Notes: generated by a model not told the origin, from the sequence alone. Shown: positions 25,505 to 35,101, counted from the first letter of the stretch. The stretch: DNA of 64,000 nucleotides from Streptomyces sp. NBC_00234 (GCF_036195325.1 NZ_CP108101.1:2356001-2420000), one strand, 5' to 3'. Made by a program: numbers and translations.

Positions 25505-26320
25505 TTGACCCGTGACGCCACCCCTCGTCGCTACCTGATGTGCGCCCCCGCCCACTTCAGGGTCACGTACTCCATCAACCCGTGGATGGACCCCTCGAAA
25601 CCGGTCGACCTGGCGCTGGCCCGGACCCAGTGGGAGGACCTGCGCGACCGGTACCGCGCACTCGGGCACACCGTCGAGCTGCTCACCCCCCGGCCGGAGC
25701 TCCCGGACATGGTCTTCGCCGCCAACGGGGCCACCGTGATCGACGGACGCGTCCTGGGCGCCCTGTTCGCCTACCGGGAGCGGTACGAGGAGGCGGAGGC
25801 CCACCGGGACTGGTTCCGGGCGAACGGCTTCACCGAGATCCGGGAACCGGATCACGTCAACGAGGGCGAGGGGGACTTCGCGGTCACCTCCTCGTACATC
25901 CTGGCGGGCCGCGGATTCCGGTCCAGTCCGCTCTCGCACGACGAGGCGCAGGAGTTCTTCGGGCGGCCGGTCATCGGTCTCGATCTGGTGGACCCGCGCT
26001 ACTACCACCTGGACACGGCCCTGTGCGTGCTCGACGAGTCGGCCGACGAGATCATGTACTACCCGGGCGCCTTCTCGCCGGGCAGCAGGTCCGTGCTGGC
26101 CCGGCTCTTCCCGGACGCGCTGATCGCCCGGGAGCCGGACGCCGCCGCGCTCGGGCTCAACGCGGTCAGCGACGGGCTCCACGTGCTGCTCCCGCAGGCC
26201 GCCACGGGGCTCTTCGATCCGCTGCGGGACCGCGGCTTCGATCCCGTGCCGATGGACCTGGGCGAGCTGCTCAAGGGCGGCGGCAGCGTGAAGTGCTGCA
26301 CCCAGGAGCTACGCCTCTGA
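25505..26320 (+). CDS. ddaH: Dimethylarginine dimethylaminohydrolase (dimethylargininase)
   Basis: Guanidino-group-modifying enzyme of the pentein fold, converting N-methylated arginines to citrulline plus methylamine. The triad is visible as NEGEGDF (Glu120-122), YYHLDTAL (His168) and KCCTQEL (Cys264/265). The substrate-channel block DMVFAANGA is also typical. Start TTG 25505 is set by AGGAG ending 6 nt upstream. It could be an arginine deiminase-like or amidinotransferase relative, but length and motifs fit DDAH best. The 3' end overlaps the convergent Rsm22-like gene by 12 bp. Confidence 0.88.
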   Translation: MTRDATPRRYLMCAPAHFRVTYSINPWMDPSKPVDLALARTQWEDLRDRYRALGHTVELLTPRPELPDMVFAANGATVIDGRVLGALFAYRERYEEAEAHRDWFRANGFTEIREPDHVNEGEGDFAVTSSYILAGRGFRSSPLSHDEAQEFFGRPVIGLDLVDPRYYHLDTALCVLDESADEIMYYPGAFSPGSRSVLARLFPDALIAREPDAAALGLNAVSDGLHVLLPQAATGLFDPLRDRGFDPVPMDLGELLKGGGSVKCCTQELRL

Positions 26321-27307
26321 GGAGTCCGGCGGCCAGGCGTCACCCCATGCGGTGTCCCTGGCCGCCCGGTACAGCGCGCCGTGCCGCTTGGTGACCGTGG
26401 AGCGCTGAAGGGCCTCGTCGCGGGTGCAGAGTTCGAGCAGCACCTGGCCCTTGCGGATCTGCGGCCTGCGGGTGACCCGGGACGGCGCCGGCTCCACGGG
26501 GAAGCGGGTCGCCACGACGTAGCTGAACTTCTCGTCCTCGTGGCTCAGCGAGCCGCCCTTCACCTGGCGGTGCAGCGAGGAGCGGCTGACCCGGGCGGAG
26601 AAGTGGCACCAGTCGGTGCCCGGCTCGATGGGGCAGGCGTCGTCGTGCGGGCAGGGCGCCGCGACGGTCAGCCCGGCGGCGATCAGCCGGGTGCGGGCCT
26701 CGATGATCCGCTCGTATCCGTCGGGGGTTCCGGGCTCGACGATCACCACGGCCTGCGCGGCACCCGCCGCGGCGTCGACCAGCTCGGCCCGGGCCTGCGC
26801 GGTGAGCTCCTTGAGTACGTACGAGACGGTCACCAGGTCCGTCGGCGCGAGTTCCAGGGCCGCGCCGATCCTGGCCTGCTGCCAGGTGGCGCCGCGCAGG
26901 CCGGGCAGGTCCGAGGAGGCGGCCAGTTCGCGTCCCAGGGCGAGCGCGGGCTCGGCCCAGTCCAGGACGGTGGTCACCGGCCCCTGCCAGGCTCCGGCGA
27001 CCGCCCAGCTCGCCGCTCCCGTGCCGCCCCCGACGTCGGTGTGCGTGGCGGGCGTCCAGTGCGGGGCCGCCTCGCGCAGCGCGGCGAGTGCGGACCGTAC
27101 CGCCTCGAAGGTCGCGGGCATCCGGTACGCGGCGTACGCGACGACGTCGGACCGGTCGCGCAGGATCGGGGCGTCCGTGGGGGTGGTACCGCGGTAGCTG
27201 GCGATCAGCCTGTCGACGGCCTGCGTGGCCTGCTTGGGCGGCAGCCCGTCGAGCAGCGCGGCCAGGGCCGTGCGGAGCGCTTCCGCGGTGGAGGTGGAGG
27301 GGTTCAC
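26309..27307 (-). CDS. Rsm22-like small-subunit rRNA/ribosome-associated methyltransferase
   Basis: 332-residue protein of the Rsm22 family, known from mitoribosome assembly and widespread in actinobacteria. A SAM-binding region is seen as DVGGGTGAASWAVAG (about 92-106) and LVTVSYVLKEL. The family's Cys cluster PCPHDDACPIEPGTDWCHF lies near residue 235, matching the Fe-S or metal site described for Rsm22. GTG 27307 is chosen since TACAAT ends 6 nt upstream. Whether it methylates or only assembles ribosomes is open. Confidence 0.87.
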   Translation of the reverse strand: MNPSTSTAEALRTALAALLDGLPPKQATQAVDRLIASYRGTTPTDAPILRDRSDVVAYAAYRMPATFEAVRSALAALREAAPHWTPATHTDVGGGTGAASWAVAGAWQGPVTTVLDWAEPALALGRELAASSDLPGLRGATWQQARIGAALELAPTDLVTVSYVLKELTAQARAELVDAAAGAAQAVVIVEPGTPDGYERIIEARTRLIAAGLTVAAPCPHDDACPIEPGTDWCHFSARVSRSSLHRQVKGGSLSHEDEKFSYVVATRFPVEPAPSRVTRRPQIRKGQVLLELCTRDEALQRSTVTKRHGALYRAARDTAWGDAWPPDSSEA

Positions 27308-27313
27308 CGCCGA

Positions 27314-27319
27314 ATTGTA
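27314..27319 (-). promoter_or_regulatory. Leaderless-type -10 box of the Rsm22-like gene
   Basis: TACAAT on the minus strand, 6 nt before the GTG start at 27307. Confidence 0.65.
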
Positions 27320-27460
27320 GGCGCTGGCAACCTGCCGGCCGCAGCCCGTTCGCCGGTACGGAACCGGGACGGAACGGTGGCGGAACCGAACTGCTTCTCC
27401 CCTGCTGGCTGTTGCTACGCTGACCGCCGCGAGGATCAGGGATTGCTCATCGGGGGGACC

Positions 27461-28771
27461 ATGAGACAGAGGATCGTGCGCCTGGCTCTGGCCGGGGGGG
27501 TGCTGGTCCTGGCCCTGCTGCTTCTGCTGGCGACCTGCGGGGGTGACGGGGGCGGCGGCGGGAGCGACAAGAACCCGAAGAAGCCCACGAAGAGGACCGC
27601 GGGCCCTTCGACGCGGCTCACCGTCCCGCCGGAGTACACGACGGAGCACGGCTGGGAGATCATCGGCGCGGCGCCCGAGTACGCGGTCTCGCGCCCGACG
27701 GGCCGGCTGGCCTTCCTGGTGACCGCCTCCGGGAACCGCTACCGACTGCGGACCATCGACGCGGCATCCGGAAAGCTGGCGTGGAGCGGCACGGCGTGGC
27801 GCCCGCCGGACCCACTGCACTTCCCGAAGCTGCTCGCCGTGTCCACGGAGGACCGGCAGTACTTCGTGACGTGGGCGTACGGGAAGGTCGGTGACGGGCT
27901 CTCCGTGACCGACACCTTCGTCTCCGTCGATGTGTACGACGCGGCCGACGGCACCCGCCGGCGCGTCGAGGTGCCGTGGAGCGGCGCGCCCAAGGTCACC
28001 GCGACCGGGCCGGACATCCTGATCAGTGACGGGCGCGCGAACAGCGCGCTGATCGACCCGGCCACCGGCCAGGTGTCCCGGACCGCCCCCTCCGCGCTGA
28101 AGTATCCGAAGGGCTGCCCGTCCTGCAAGCAGCTCACGGAGGTGCGCGGCCAGACCGCGCAGGGGCTGCTGGTGAGCGGGCAGCGGGAGTTCTGGGTGCG
28201 GGGCGGCTGGTTCAGCCGGAACGTGGCGCCGAAGGGCGCCGACCGGCGGAGCGGGGTGCCGACGTCGGTGGCGCCGGGGTGGATCCTGGCGAAGTGGCAG
28301 CTGGCCAAGGGCGCGAAGCGTGCGGCCAGCCACGAGCTGTGGGCGGTGCACGACGCGAAGACGGGGAAGCCGGTGGTCTCGGTCGAGTGCCACAAGCCGG
28401 CGATCGAGCCGGGGCGGTATCCGCAGGCCGTCGTCTCGCCGTCGGGCGGCCATCTCGTCGCAGGGAACCTCGCCTTCGACCTGGAGGCCGCGAAGGGCTT
28501 CTGTCTGGAGGAGGAGGACGGTTCCACCTCGGTGACGCTCGCTTCGGTGACGGACCGGGGCGTGGCCTACGGCGCGATGAACGTGCGCGACGCGACGGAC
28601 GCCCTCGAAGGGGGCGGAGCGCCGGTCGAGATGGAGTTCGCGACGGGGGCGGTCTCGCCGCTGTCGCCGAATGTACGGCTGCCCGGGATGGAGACGGCCG
28701 GGGTCGGGCTGTTCCGCTGGACCGACCGCAGGGACCGGCTCCACCTGATCGGCTACACCCGCAGCGGCTGA
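27461..28771 (+). CDS. Secreted, probably membrane-anchored beta-propeller-like protein
   Basis: 436 residues. A hydrophobic N-terminus (residues 4-25) ends in LLATCGG, close to a lipobox but with Thr at -1, followed by a Gly-rich and basic linker. The rest consists of repeated beta-rich stretches such as GNRYRLRTIDAASGKLAW and HELWAVHDAKTGKPVVS, resembling PQQ/WD-type propeller blades. A CPSCK motif lies near residue 220. GGGGGG precedes the ATG. No enzyme signature was found. It ends at a strong hairpin shared with the convergent MFS gene. Confidence 0.75.
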   Translation: MRQRIVRLALAGGVLVLALLLLLATCGGDGGGGGSDKNPKKPTKRTAGPSTRLTVPPEYTTEHGWEIIGAAPEYAVSRPTGRLAFLVTASGNRYRLRTIDAASGKLAWSGTAWRPPDPLHFPKLLAVSTEDRQYFVTWAYGKVGDGLSVTDTFVSVDVYDAADGTRRRVEVPWSGAPKVTATGPDILISDGRANSALIDPATGQVSRTAPSALKYPKGCPSCKQLTEVRGQTAQGLLVSGQREFWVRGGWFSRNVAPKGADRRSGVPTSVAPGWILAKWQLAKGAKRAASHELWAVHDAKTGKPVVSVECHKPAIEPGRYPQAVVSPSGGHLVAGNLAFDLEAAKGFCLEEEDGSTSVTLASVTDRGVAYGAMNVRDATDALEGGGAPVEMEFATGAVSPLSPNVRLPGMETAGVGLFRWTDRRDRLHLIGYTRSG

Positions 28772-28777
28772 CCGGAA

Positions 28778-28815
28778 GGGGCGGGGCGGGCGGTCGGGAC
28801 CGCCCGCCCCGCCCC
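28778..28815. terminator. Long hairpin between convergent genes
   Basis: GGGGCGGGGCGGGCGGTC and its exact complement form an 18-bp perfect palindrome with a 2-nt centre, 6 bp after one stop codon and 17 bp before the other. It probably terminates both transcripts. Confidence 0.8.
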
Positions 28816-28832
28816 GTACTCCGGCTCCTGGG

Positions 28833-30149
28833 TCAGAGTCCGCCCGCCGTGCGGGAACGCTGCTCCCACGGCCTGCACAGCACCAGGAAGCAGACCACCG
28901 CCGTCAGCGCGCACACCGTCTGCACCACGGCCATGGGCACGGCCGTCCGCTCCCCCGCGATGCCGACGAGCGGCGAGGCGATCGCCCCGATCAGGAACGA
29001 CGACGTACCGAGCAGCGCCGAGGCCGAACCGGCCGCGTGCTTCGTGCGCATCAGGGCCTGGGCGTTGGTGTTGGGCATCGCGAGACCCATGGCCGACATC
29101 AGGACGAAGAGTCCGGCGGCCACGGGCACGAGGCCCACCTCGCCGAACACCCCGGACGTCATCAGCAGGAGGGCGATCGCAGCCAGCGAGATGACGCCGA
29201 GCCCGAAGCCGAGGGCCTTGTCCAGGCTGACCCGGCCGACCAGCACCTTGCCGTTGATCTGGCCGACGGTGATCAGGCCGATCGAGTTGATGCCGAAGAG
29301 CAGGCTGAAGGTCTGCGGCGAGGCACCGTAGATCTCCTGCACGACGAAGGGCGAGGCGCTCACGTAGGCGAAGAGCGCGGCGAAGGCGAGGCTGCCGGCG
29401 ATCATGTATCCGGTGAACACCCGGTCGGCGAGCAGACCGCGCATGGTGCGCAGCGCCTCGCCGACGCCGCCGGTGTGGCGTTCCTCCGGCGGCAGCGTCT
29501 CGTGCAGCCACTTCCAGACGACCAGGGTGAGCAGGACGCCGACGCCGGTCAGTACGACGAAGATGCCGCGCCAGTCGGTGAACCGGAGCACCTGCCCGCC
29601 GATCACCGGGGCGATGACCGGGGCGACTCCGGAGATCAGCATCAGGGTGGAGAAGAACTTGGCCATGTCCACGCCGTCGTAGAGATCACGCACCACGGCA
29701 CGGGAGATCACGATGCCGGCCGCGCCCGCCAGTCCCTGGAGGAGGCGGAAGCCGATGAGGAGTTCGGCGGTGGGGGCGAAGGCGCAGATCGCGGTGGCGA
29801 TCACGTAGACGACCATGCCGAGGAGCAGCGGTCTGCGCCGGCCCCACCGGTCGCTCATGGGTCCGACGACGAGCTGTCCGAGCGCCATGCCGGCCAGGCA
29901 GGCGGTCAGCGTGAGCTGGACGGTCGATGCGGGGGCGTGCAGGACGTCGGTGACCTCCGGCAGCGCCGGGAGGTACATGTCCATCGAGAGGGGCGGCAGC
30001 GCGGTCAGTCCGCCGAGAACCAGGGTGACCAGCAGTCCGGTCCGCCGGGCGGCGGGAGTGGACCTGTTCGGGGCCGTGCCGGGCTCGGCGCCGGCCCCTG
30101 TCGTGGGTATGTGCTCTTTCTGGGCCCGGCTTCCGCCGCTGTCCGGCAT
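28833..30149 (-). CDS. Bcr/CflA-family MFS drug exporter
   Basis: Twelve-helix proton-driven exporter of 438 residues. Motif A is GPMSDRWGRRRPLL near residue 103. The Bcr/CflA marks PPLSMDMYLPALPEV (about 55-69) and the helix 4-5 stretch RAVVRDLYDG are clear. Of two ATGs, 30149 is favoured because GGAG ends 6 nt before it; ATG 30155 is only 0 nt from the GGAG. Likely substrates are chloramphenicol-, bicyclomycin- or sulfonamide-like compounds, by family only. Confidence 0.9.
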   Translation of the reverse strand: MPDSGGSRAQKEHIPTTGAGAEPGTAPNRSTPAARRTGLLVTLVLGGLTALPPLSMDMYLPALPEVTDVLHAPASTVQLTLTACLAGMALGQLVVGPMSDRWGRRRPLLLGMVVYVIATAICAFAPTAELLIGFRLLQGLAGAAGIVISRAVVRDLYDGVDMAKFFSTLMLISGVAPVIAPVIGGQVLRFTDWRGIFVVLTGVGVLLTLVVWKWLHETLPPEERHTGGVGEALRTMRGLLADRVFTGYMIAGSLAFAALFAYVSASPFVVQEIYGASPQTFSLLFGINSIGLITVGQINGKVLVGRVSLDKALGFGLGVISLAAIALLLMTSGVFGEVGLVPVAAGLFVLMSAMGLAMPNTNAQALMRTKHAAGSASALLGTSSFLIGAIASPLVGIAGERTAVPMAVVQTVCALTAVVCFLVLCRPWEQRSRTAGGL

Positions 30150-30219
30150 TCTCATCTCCGCATCGTTGAATCCGCATCTATGCTCTCAGCTCAGCCGGGA
30201 TGATCGGAACCGTTTACTT

Positions 30220-31236
30220 ATGGGGGCGGACGTGAGCAGAACTGTGCGATGGGGCGTGCTGGCAACGGGCGGTATAGCCGCGCGGTTCACCGAGGATCTC
30301 CTCGGGATGCCGGACGCCGAGGTGGTGGCGGTGGCGTCCCGTACGGACGCCTCCGCGAAGGCGTTCGCCGAAAGGTTCGGGATCGCGCGGGCGTACGGGA
30401 GCTGGGCGGAGCTCGTCGCCGACGACGAGATCGACGTGGTGTACGTGGCCACTCCGCACTCCGCGCACCGTGAGGCGGCCGGGCTCGCCCTCGAAGCCGG
30501 CAAGCACGTGCTGTGCGAGAAGGCGTTCACACTCAACGCCCCGCAGGCCGAGGAGCTCGTGGCGCTCGCCCGCGCGCGCGGGCTGTTCCTGATGGAAGCG
30601 ATGTGGACGTACTGCAATCCCGTCATCCGGCGCATGACGGAGCTGGTGCGGGACGGCGCCATCGGCGAGATCCGCACCGTACAGGCCGACTTCGGGTTCG
30701 CCGGCGCGTTCGGCGCCGGGCACCGGCTGCTCGATCCGGCCCTGGGCGGCGGAGCCCTGCTGGACCTGGGCGTCTACCCGGTCTCGTTCGCGCAGCTGCT
30801 GCTGGGCGAGCCGGACCGGGTGCAGGCCGACGCGCTGCTCTCCCCCGAGGGCGTCGACCTGAACACCGGGATGCTGCTGGGCTGGTCCGGATCGGGTGCC
30901 ACCGCGCTCCTGGCCTGCTCGCTCGTCGGCGACCACGCGACGACCGCGTCGGTCACCGGGACGGCCGGGCGGATCGACTTTCCGCACGGCTTCTTCCACC
31001 CGGAGCGGTTCGTGCTGCACCGGCCGGGCCGGGAGCCCGAGGAGTTCGACTCGGGACCGGGACCGCAGGGCCTTTCCGGTCTGCAGTACGAGGCCGCCGA
31101 GGTGATGCGCGCGGTGCGGGCGGGCGAGACGGAGTCCCCGCTCGTGCCGCTGGAGGGCTCGCTCGCCGTGATGCGGACACTCGACGCGGTGCGCGACCGC
31201 ATCGGCGTCCGCTACGCGGCCGACGCCCTGGTCTGA
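30220..31236 (+). CDS. Gfo/Idh/MocA-family NAD(P)-dependent oxidoreductase
   Basis: 338-residue sugar- or polyol-type dehydrogenase. Rossmann motif WGVLATGGIAARF at the N-terminus, the EKAFTLN block with the conserved Glu-Lys pair near residue 105, and the C-terminal domain stretch GGGALLDLGVYPVSFAQLLLG. GTG 30232, preceded by GGGGGC, is an equally good start. It is divergent from the MFS exporter. The closest described activities are trans-dihydrodiol and glucose-fructose oxidoreductases; the substrate is unknown. Confidence 0.87.
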   Translation: MGADVSRTVRWGVLATGGIAARFTEDLLGMPDAEVVAVASRTDASAKAFAERFGIARAYGSWAELVADDEIDVVYVATPHSAHREAAGLALEAGKHVLCEKAFTLNAPQAEELVALARARGLFLMEAMWTYCNPVIRRMTELVRDGAIGEIRTVQADFGFAGAFGAGHRLLDPALGGGALLDLGVYPVSFAQLLLGEPDRVQADALLSPEGVDLNTGMLLGWSGSGATALLACSLVGDHATTASVTGTAGRIDFPHGFFHPERFVLHRPGREPEEFDSGPGPQGLSGLQYEAAEVMRAVRAGETESPLVPLEGSLAVMRTLDAVRDRIGVRYAADALV

Positions 31237-31246
31237 CCGGCGACCG

Positions 31247-31291
31247 GGGCCCGTACGGCGGCCGTTGCGTCCTCGGCCGCCGTACGGGCCC
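31247..31291. terminator. Strong hairpin terminator between convergent genes
   Basis: A perfect 18-bp stem GGGCCCGTACGGCGGCCG / CGGCCGCCGTACGGGCCC with a 9-nt loop, between the Gfo/Idh stop (31236) and the phoD stop (31310). Confidence 0.85.
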
Positions 31292-31309
31292 GGCCCGCCG
31301 GCCCTGGCG

Positions 31310-32977
31310 TCACACGGGGTTGAGTCCCGGGTTCCCCGCCTCGGTCACGAAGGAAGCGGCGGTCGACACCGGAGCACCGGGCGTCGTGACGGCGGACACC
31401 GTACGGAAGTCGGCGCGCGCCTCCCGCGTGCCGAGGGTGACGAGGGCGTAGCCGCGGCGGCCGTTGTAGAACTTCAGGTGCGGGTTGGCCTGCGTCAGAT
31501 TGCTCCAGTTGGCGGGCTTCTCCGCACCGTCCTTGCCGCTGGAGACGGACGTGGCGACGATCTCCGTACCGACGGTGCGGGAGGACGGGTCGTCGAAGTC
31601 CTTCTTGAGGTCGAGGCCGTAGCCGACGTGCACATCGCCGGTGAGCACCATCAGGTTGTCGACCCCGGCGGCCTCCGCGCCGTTCAGGATCCGCTGCCGG
31701 GAGGCCGGGTAGCCGTCCCAGGAGTCCATGGACAGCTTGAAGGCGTCGGTCGGTACGTCACGCCGCTGCGCGAAGACGACCTGCTGCGGCACGACGTTCC
31801 ACCGGGCCCGCGAGGTGCGCCAGCCGTCGATCAGCCAGCGCTCCTGCTCGGCTCCCGTCATGGTGCGCGAGGGGTCCTCGGACTCCGGGCCCGGCACCTT
31901 CCAGCCGTCCCCGTACGCCTGGTTGCTGCGGTACTGGCGGGTGTCGAGGATGTCGAACTGCGCGAGCCTGCCGAACTTCAGACGGCGGTAGAGCCGCATG
32001 TCGGGGCCGGTCGGCCGCTGCGGGGTGCGCAGCGGCTGGTTCTCCCAGTACGCCCGGTAGGCGGCGGCCCTGCGGAGCAGGAACTCCTCCGGCGGTACGT
32101 CGTTCTCGGGGGTCCCGCCCGCGTAGTTGTTCTCCGTCTCGTGGTCGTCCCAGGTGACGACGAACGGGTGGGCGGCGTGGGCGGCGCGCAGATCGGGGTC
32201 GGACTTGTAGAGGGCGTACCGCATCCGGTAGTCCTCCAGGTCGACCGTCTCGCGGTTGAAGTGGGCGGGCAGGGTGCGGTCGGTGTAGGCGCGGGCGCCG
32301 CCGGTCGCGTTCACGGCGTACTCGTAGAGGTAGTCGCCGAGGTGGAAGACGACGTCGACGTCCTCCTCCGCGAGGTGCTTGTACGCCGTGAAGTAGCCGT
32401 CGTGGTACGCCTGGCAGGAGACGGCGGCGATGCTCAGCGAGCTGTTGGCCGCGCCGGGTGCGGGGGCCGTACGGGTCCGGCCGGCCGGGCTGATCCAGTC
32501 GCCGGCCCGGAAGCGGTAGTGGAAGACACGGTCGGAGTCGAGCCCGCCGACGTCCACGTGGACGCTGTGGGCGAACTCCGGGTGGGCGGTGGTCCAGCCG
32601 CGCCGGACGACGCGGCTGAAGCGCTCGTCGCGGGCGATCTCCCAGCGGACCCGGACACGGGCCGCGGGCATGCCGCTGCCGGGCTCGTAGGGGCGCGGGG
32701 CGAGTCTCGTCCAGAGCAGGACGGAGTCGGGCAGCGGGTCGCCTGAGCCGACGCCGAGGGTGAACGGGTCCTCGGGCAGCTGACGGGCGTCGAGTTCGTC
32801 GGCGCTCGCGGTGCCCGCGGTGGGCAGGTTGACGGCGAAGGCCAGTGCGGCTGCCGCACCGGTGACGGTGAGGAACCTGCGGCGCTCCAGGCCCGCGCCG
32901 AGATGCTGTGCGGCGGCGCGGAGTTCGGTCGAGTGGCCCTGCTGCGCAGGCGCTCCGGCGATCTGTGCGGGTGTCAT
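31310..32977 (-). CDS. phoD: PhoD-type alkaline phosphatase/phosphodiesterase, Tat-secreted
   Basis: Secreted 555-residue Ca/Fe-dependent phosphatase that frees phosphate from organic esters. The Tat signal carries RRRFLTVTG near residues 32-40 and a hydrophobic stretch ending ASA. The N-terminal PhoD domain ([21 protein letters not shown]) is followed by the metallophosphatase core: [21 protein letters not shown] and [13 protein letters not shown] supply the metal ligands. GGAGGGG precedes ATG 32977. It would be expected under Pho control, but I could not identify a PHO box. Confidence 0.93.
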   Translation of the reverse strand: MTPAQIAGAPAQQGHSTELRAAAQHLGAGLERRRFLTVTGAAAALAFAVNLPTAGTASADELDARQLPEDPFTLGVGSGDPLPDSVLLWTRLAPRPYEPGSGMPAARVRVRWEIARDERFSRVVRRGWTTAHPEFAHSVHVDVGGLDSDRVFHYRFRAGDWISPAGRTRTAPAPGAANSSLSIAAVSCQAYHDGYFTAYKHLAEEDVDVVFHLGDYLYEYAVNATGGARAYTDRTLPAHFNRETVDLEDYRMRYALYKSDPDLRAAHAAHPFVVTWDDHETENNYAGGTPENDVPPEEFLLRRAAAYRAYWENQPLRTPQRPTGPDMRLYRRLKFGRLAQFDILDTRQYRSNQAYGDGWKVPGPESEDPSRTMTGAEQERWLIDGWRTSRARWNVVPQQVVFAQRRDVPTDAFKLSMDSWDGYPASRQRILNGAEAAGVDNLMVLTGDVHVGYGLDLKKDFDDPSSRTVGTEIVATSVSSGKDGAEKPANWSNLTQANPHLKFYNGRRGYALVTLGTREARADFRTVSAVTTPGAPVSTAASFVTEAGNPGLNPV

Positions 32978-33105
32978 GTGCCCCTCCCCTGACGGCTGCT
33001 GTCAGGGGAATTGGAGTGCGGGGCGACGTCCCCCCGTTGTCGCGTGCACAACATCCACATGGCGGGCCGATGAGCACCGCGTGCCGGGCGCCGTCACACC
33101 TCCCG

Positions 33106-33111
33106 TACGCT
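33106..33111 (+). promoter_or_regulatory. Leaderless-type -10 box of the SDR gene
   Basis: TACGCT lies 8 nt before ATG 33120 with no ribosome binding site between. Confidence 0.45.
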
Positions 33112-33119
33112 GCCGGGCC

Positions 33120-33875
33120 ATGAACGCTGAGCAGAGAATCGCTGTCGTAACGGGAGCAGGGTCGGGTATCGGACGGGCCGTGGCGCTCGCCCTCGCGGGT
33201 GCGGGCTGGGCGGTGGTGCCGGCCGGCCGGCGGCTGGAGGCGCTGGAGGCGACGGCCCGGGACGCCGGGGGCGCCGACACCCTGTGCGTACGCACCGATG
33301 TGACCGATCCCGGCGACGTGGACGCGCTCTTCGCCGCCGTACGGGACCGGTTCGGCCGACTGGACCTGCTCTTCAACAACGCGGGGACGTTCGGCCCCGG
33401 CTCGGTCCCGGTCGAGGACCTGGCGTACGAGGACTGGCGCGCCGTGGTGGACGTGAACCTGACGGGCGCGTTCCTGTGCGCGCAGGCGGCGTACCGGCAG
33501 ATGAAGGAGCAGGACCCGCAGGGCGGCCGGATCATCAACAACGGTTCGATCTCCGCGCACGCCCCCCGTCCGCACTCGATCGCGTACACGGCGACGAAGC
33601 ACGCCATGACCGGTCTGACGAAGTCACTGTCCCTGGACGGGCGTCCGTACCGGATCGCCTGCGGGCAGATCGACATCGGCAACGCGGCCACGGAGATGAC
33701 GGAGCGGATGCAGACCGGAATCCTCCAGGCCAACGGCGAACTGGCGGTGGAGCCGGTGATGGCGGCGTCGGACGTGGCGCGGACGGTGCTGCACATGGCG
33801 GAGCTGCCGCTGGAGGCGAACGTACAGTTCGCGACGGTTCTGGCGACGACGATGCCGTACGTGGGCCGGGGCTGA
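33120..33875 (+). CDS. Short-chain dehydrogenase/reductase
   Basis: Cytosolic NAD(P)-dependent oxidoreductase of 251 residues. The cofactor motif is TGAGSGIG (residues 10-17), the structural motif NNAG near 89, catalytic Ser in [10 protein letters not shown] and the YxxxK pair in YTATK near 160. It is divergent from phoD. Substrate specificity is not readable. The message is probably leaderless. Confidence 0.93.
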   Translation: MNAEQRIAVVTGAGSGIGRAVALALAGAGWAVVPAGRRLEALEATARDAGGADTLCVRTDVTDPGDVDALFAAVRDRFGRLDLLFNNAGTFGPGSVPVEDLAYEDWRAVVDVNLTGAFLCAQAAYRQMKEQDPQGGRIINNGSISAHAPRPHSIAYTATKHAMTGLTKSLSLDGRPYRIACGQIDIGNAATEMTERMQTGILQANGELAVEPVMAASDVARTVLHMAELPLEANVQFATVLATTMPYVGRG

Positions 33876-34211
33876 GCGGCGGCCTTCCTCGCACGCGTCA
33901 ACTCGGGTCACTGCCAACGCGGTTGGTGTTCCCGCGCACACCGGGGTGCGCAAGCGCGTACTGCCCGTATGCTCACAGCCCTCGCGGCTTCACGGAAGGC
34001 ACACGGAATGTCCACCGCGCGCGCACGAACGGGGCGGCGCGCCGGTGGTCGTCCACGAGCTGCCACCGATCCGGCCGCCGCTGTCCGGGGGGACGGCGGC
34101 CACCGGAGGCCCGGGGGCGGTCCGGGGCATCAGGGCCCCGGACCGCCGCGACTCCCGCACCGCTCCACACAACCGGGAATACCTCCGGCCGTACGGAGGT
34201 TCAGCTGCGAC
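33876..34211. other. 336-bp gene-free stretch upstream of the second PhzF gene
   Basis: No convincing CDS: short frames here lack family resemblance. It holds one strong hairpin (see 34116-34147). The region before the hairpin (33930-33990) is less GC-rich and may contain the promoter, so a leader RNA of some 150-200 nt is possible. Confidence 0.5.
34116..34147 (+). terminator. Hairpin in the leader of the second PhzF gene
   Basis: GGCGGTCCGGGG and CCCCGGACCGCC form a perfect 12-bp stem with loop CATCAGGG, 64 bp before the ATG. It could be the terminator of an unseen leader transcript or an attenuator, and it may also simply close the upstream SDR transcript. Confidence 0.5.
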
Positions 34212-35072
34212 ATGACCCAACTCTCCGGCGCTCCCGGTTCCGACATCCTCCGTTACACCGCCTTCTCGGCCGACCCCGAAGGCGGCAACCCCGCGGGTGT
34301 CGTCCTGGACGCCTCCGGACTGGACGACGAGGCGATGCTCGCCGTGGCCGCCGAGCTCGGGTACAGCGAGTCGGCCTTCCTCACCGGGAAGAACGGCGTG
34401 GAGCACACGATCCGCTACTTCAGCCCGAAGGCGGAAGTGCCGTTCTGCGGTCACGCCACCGTCGCCACGGCCATCGCACTCGCCGAACGCGACGGCCCCG
34501 GCGACCTGGTGTTCTCGACCCGGGCGGGTACGGTCCCGGTGACCGTGACCCGTGAGGGCGACGAGCTGCGCGCCACCCTCACCAGCGTCGAGCCGCAGGT
34601 CACGGAGATCTCCCCGGACGACCTGACGGAGGCGCTGGCGGCGCTGGACTGGCCGGCCGCCGACCTGGACCCGGCCTTCCCGCCCCGCATCTCCTACGCG
34701 GGCGCCCGTCATCTGGTGCTGGGCGCCGCGACCCGCGAGCGGCTCGCGGACCTGGCGTACGACTTCGCCCGCCTCGAAGCGCTGATGCACCGTCTCGACC
34801 TGACGACGGTCCAGCTCGCGTGGCGCGAGAGCCCGGACGTCTTCCACGTCCGCGACCCCTTCCCGGTCGGCGGGGTGGTCGAGGACCCCGCGACGGGAGC
34901 GGCAGCGGCGGCCTTCGGCGCGTACGCACGCGCCCTCTCGCTCGTCCCGGAGGCGGCGGTCCTCACCCTGCACCAGGGCCAGGACATGGGCCGCCCCGGC
35001 ACGCTCACCGTGGAACTGCGCGCCGGCGACCCCCGGGTCCGGGTGAGCGGCACGGGCGCACGGATCGGCTGA
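34212..35072 (+). CDS. PhzF-family isomerase-like protein (full-length form)
   Basis: 286-residue PhzF homologue. Family blocks are DPEGGNPAGVVLDA, GYSESAFL with the catalytic Glu, FCGHATVATA, and VEDPATGAAAAAFGAYA in the second lobe. It is the normal-length paralogue of the short protein at 12.2 kb. The substrate is unknown; the DapF-like fold suggests proton shuttling at an acidic carbon. GGAGG lies 12 nt upstream of ATG 34212, rather far for a good ribosome binding site. Confidence 0.9.
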   Translation: MTQLSGAPGSDILRYTAFSADPEGGNPAGVVLDASGLDDEAMLAVAAELGYSESAFLTGKNGVEHTIRYFSPKAEVPFCGHATVATAIALAERDGPGDLVFSTRAGTVPVTVTREGDELRATLTSVEPQVTEISPDDLTEALAALDWPAADLDPAFPPRISYAGARHLVLGAATRERLADLAYDFARLEALMHRLDLTTVQLAWRESPDVFHVRDPFPVGGVVEDPATGAAAAAFGAYARALSLVPEAAVLTLHQGQDMGRPGTLTVELRAGDPRVRVSGTGARIG

Positions 35073-35101
35073 CCCCCGCTTCCCCCCTTCCCACCCCGGG
35101 C

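Noticed and set aside
27308..28744. Minus-strand upstream extension of the Rsm22-like frame
   Set aside because: Low-complexity Arg/Gly sequence opposite a lipoprotein-like gene; the leaderless -10 box fixes the start at 27307.
31310..32977. PHO box upstream of phoD
   Set aside because: No convincing 11-bp direct repeats of the GTTCACC type were found between 32978 and 33119.
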